Source: Microcaldota archaeon (lineage in GTDB: Archaea; Micrarchaeota; Micrarchaeia; Micrarchaeales; Micrarchaeaceae). From it: a stretch of DNA of 7,017 nucleotides. Position 1 is the first letter of the stretch; every line of letters starts with the position of its first letter. Shown in pieces: positions 6,273 to 7,017 of the stretch. The notes beneath the pieces are model-generated. The model was given only the letters and a program-made list of their open reading frames with translations. It was not told the origin of the DNA and did not search any database. Both the position numbers and the translations under genes were made by a program. The DNA lies in assembly GCA_021792115.1 (NCBI GenBank), contig JAJYVI010000047.1, positions 1 to 7,017 on the forward strand, given 5' to 3'.

Positions 6273-6692
6273 TTACTTGCTTGCCCTTATCAATGCCTTT
6301 AGCTCTTCATTCATTTTTTGTATCTTTTTGAATTCTAATTCATCTTGGCTTTTTAAATTAATTTTGCTGTTTTTTATTCCTTCTTCAATAGTATCAATGA
6401 ATTCGATCCATTCATCAACGTCCTCCCTAACCAGTTCCATTACAGATTTGTTTGCAGAAAACAATTCTAGGATTTTGAGGATTTTTGTATTGTCCTCTAT
6501 ATTTTCCCCATTTTTAATCCTGCTTTTTATCATATTTCTTAGCTCATTAATTTCCTTATAGTTTACTGATTTATTATGTTCTATAAGGCTATCTATAGTC
6601 TCTGCAAATTCTTTTATTGCATCATGGAGCTTTGACAGCAATTCATTTATTGACAGCCCGCTTAAAAGGTCTGAATTTATGTAACTAGGCAT
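6273..6692 (-). CDS. Hypothetical helical, probably coiled-coil protein
   Basis: I do not recognise this 139-residue protein. It is strongly charged, rich in Lys, Glu, Ile, Leu and Asn, and has no Cys and a single Trp (W95). Predicted by eye it is almost wholly helical. Helix 1 (about 14-40) has INELLSKLHDAIKEF-type spacing, a second lies at about 45-60, a third at 68-108 and a fourth at 115-138. Hydrophobic residues at three- and four-residue intervals suggest coiled-coil or helical-bundle packing. No signal peptide or membrane segment is seen. The ATG at 6690-6692 lies about 24 bases below a TATA box, so the mRNA may be leaderless. It is 78 bases downstream of the histone gene on the same strand and convergent with the methyltransferase. 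It reads as a real gene because its frame is open with non-repetitive composition and a well-placed promoter, but its function is unknown. Confidence 0.7.
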   Translation of the reverse strand: MPSYINSDLLSGLSINELLSKLHDAIKEFAETIDSLIEHNKSVNYKEINELRNMIKSRIKNGENIEDNTKILKILELFSANKSVMELVREDVDEWIEFIDTIEEGIKNSKINLKSQDELEFKKIQKMNEELKALIRASK

Positions 6693-6710
6693 AATATTAT
6701 TTACCTAATT

Positions 6711-6723
6711 CCTTTTTATATTT
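6711..6723 (-). promoter_or_regulatory. TATA box for the helical-protein gene (leaderless start)
   Basis: On the minus strand this reads AAATATAAAAAGG, a good archaeal TATA box. Its centre is about 24-26 bases before the ATG at 6692, the usual distance from a TATA box to the transcription start. The mRNA would then begin at or next to the start codon. It also suggests the gene is transcribed separately from the histone gene upstream. Confidence 0.55.
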
Positions 6724-6770
6724 ATTGCATTTAATTCTTCTAGCGGTCCATTACCATTCTGTAACTATAT

Positions 6771-7007
6771 TTATTTAAATGCGTTTGAGCTGATTAATTC
6801 GACATCTGATTTTTTTATAAGTCTTTTTCTACCAGCATAGTTAGCATATGTTTTTGCATTTTTTACAACTTCATTTACTGTGTCCTCAAGTTCTTTCTCA
6901 AAAACATCAATTGCGTTTTCATTTATTTTTTCAGCTCCTGCATCTTTTAGAAATACCTCTATATCATACAAACTGAATGCTCTCCCCCTATTTTTTATTT
7001 TTGCCAT
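6771..7007 (-). CDS. Archaeal histone-fold protein
   Basis: This DNA-packaging protein has 78 residues from the ATG at 7005-7007. KDAGAEKINENA (21-32) corresponds to KDAGAERVSDDA of HMfB-type histones (helix 1 end and loop L1). The central helix runs from about 29 to 57, with the same 31-residue spacing between GAE and AGRK as in HMfB. YAGRKRLIKKSDVEL (57-71) is loop L2 and the start of helix 3, with R60 and D68 where the family keeps an Arg-Asp salt bridge. L2 is one residue longer than in HMfB. The first ten residues, with K3, K5, R7 and R9, form a short basic N-terminal tail. The usual P..R segment of helix 1 is replaced by FSLYDIEVFL. A GTG at 7014-7016 would add three residues, and the frame may continue past the window edge; ATG is preferred for its fit. 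Dimer formation is expected, longer assemblies are uncertain. Confidence 0.9.
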   Translation of the reverse strand: MAKIKNRGRAFSLYDIEVFLKDAGAEKINENAIDVFEKELEDTVNEVVKNAKTYANYAGRKRLIKKSDVELISSNAFK

Positions 7008-7017
7008 GGTCCCCACT

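Noticed and set aside
6277..6561. Plus-strand open frame opposite the helical-protein gene
   Set aside because: It is a Ser/Leu/Phe/Ile-rich shadow of the Lys/Glu-rich helical gene, without a ribosome site. The minus-strand gene has a well-placed TATA box.

Overview
The window is archaeal chromosome. It holds a split RNA polymerase largest subunit (separate A' and A'' genes), the last 25 codons of a subunit B gene upstream, an archaeal-type (class I) CCA-adding enzyme, and an archaeal histone-fold protein. Promoter-like TATA boxes and oligo-T tracts after genes fit archaeal transcription. The DNA is AT-rich with many AUA and AGA/AGG codons, and the RNAP genes look somewhat richer in GC than the genes after them. 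Divergent RNAP sequences, a short A'' and small intergenic spaces make me suspect a fast-evolving, DPANN-like archaeon. That placement is inference; no species is recognised.

Layout. 1-77: end of rpoB. 78-236: AT-rich spacer with a TATA-like box, a 10-bp tandem repeat and A/T low-complexity DNA. 237-2753: rpoA1 (A'). 2826-3950: rpoA2 (A''), followed by a T-rich terminator region and a stem-loop. 4026-5306, minus strand and convergent with rpoA2: the CCA-adding enzyme, whose homologous reading frame continues to 5438 without any ATG, GTG or TTG. 5439-5564: divergent promoter region. 5565-6242: small SAM-dependent methyltransferase. 6273-6692, minus: unrecognised helical protein, possibly read from a leaderless mRNA. 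6771-7007, minus: histone-fold protein at the window edge.

How the genes relate. rpoB, rpoA1 and rpoA2 encode the catalytic core of one enzyme. A' carries the magnesium-binding aspartates and bridge helix, and A'' carries the trigger loop and jaw. The histone packages the DNA this polymerase transcribes, and the CCA enzyme matures tRNA 3' ends. The methyltransferase and the helical protein have no evident link to these.

I found no mobile element, CRISPR array, tRNA or defence system. The observations most worth following are: substitutions in the usually near-invariant start of the bridge helix, paired with changes in the trigger loop; an A'' that begins almost directly at the trigger-loop segment, with a small open frame in the A'/A'' gap that could encode part of the missing helices; and the CCA-adding enzyme whose conserved N terminus has no standard start codon but has a Shine-Dalgarno-like site 5 nt before an AUA codon.
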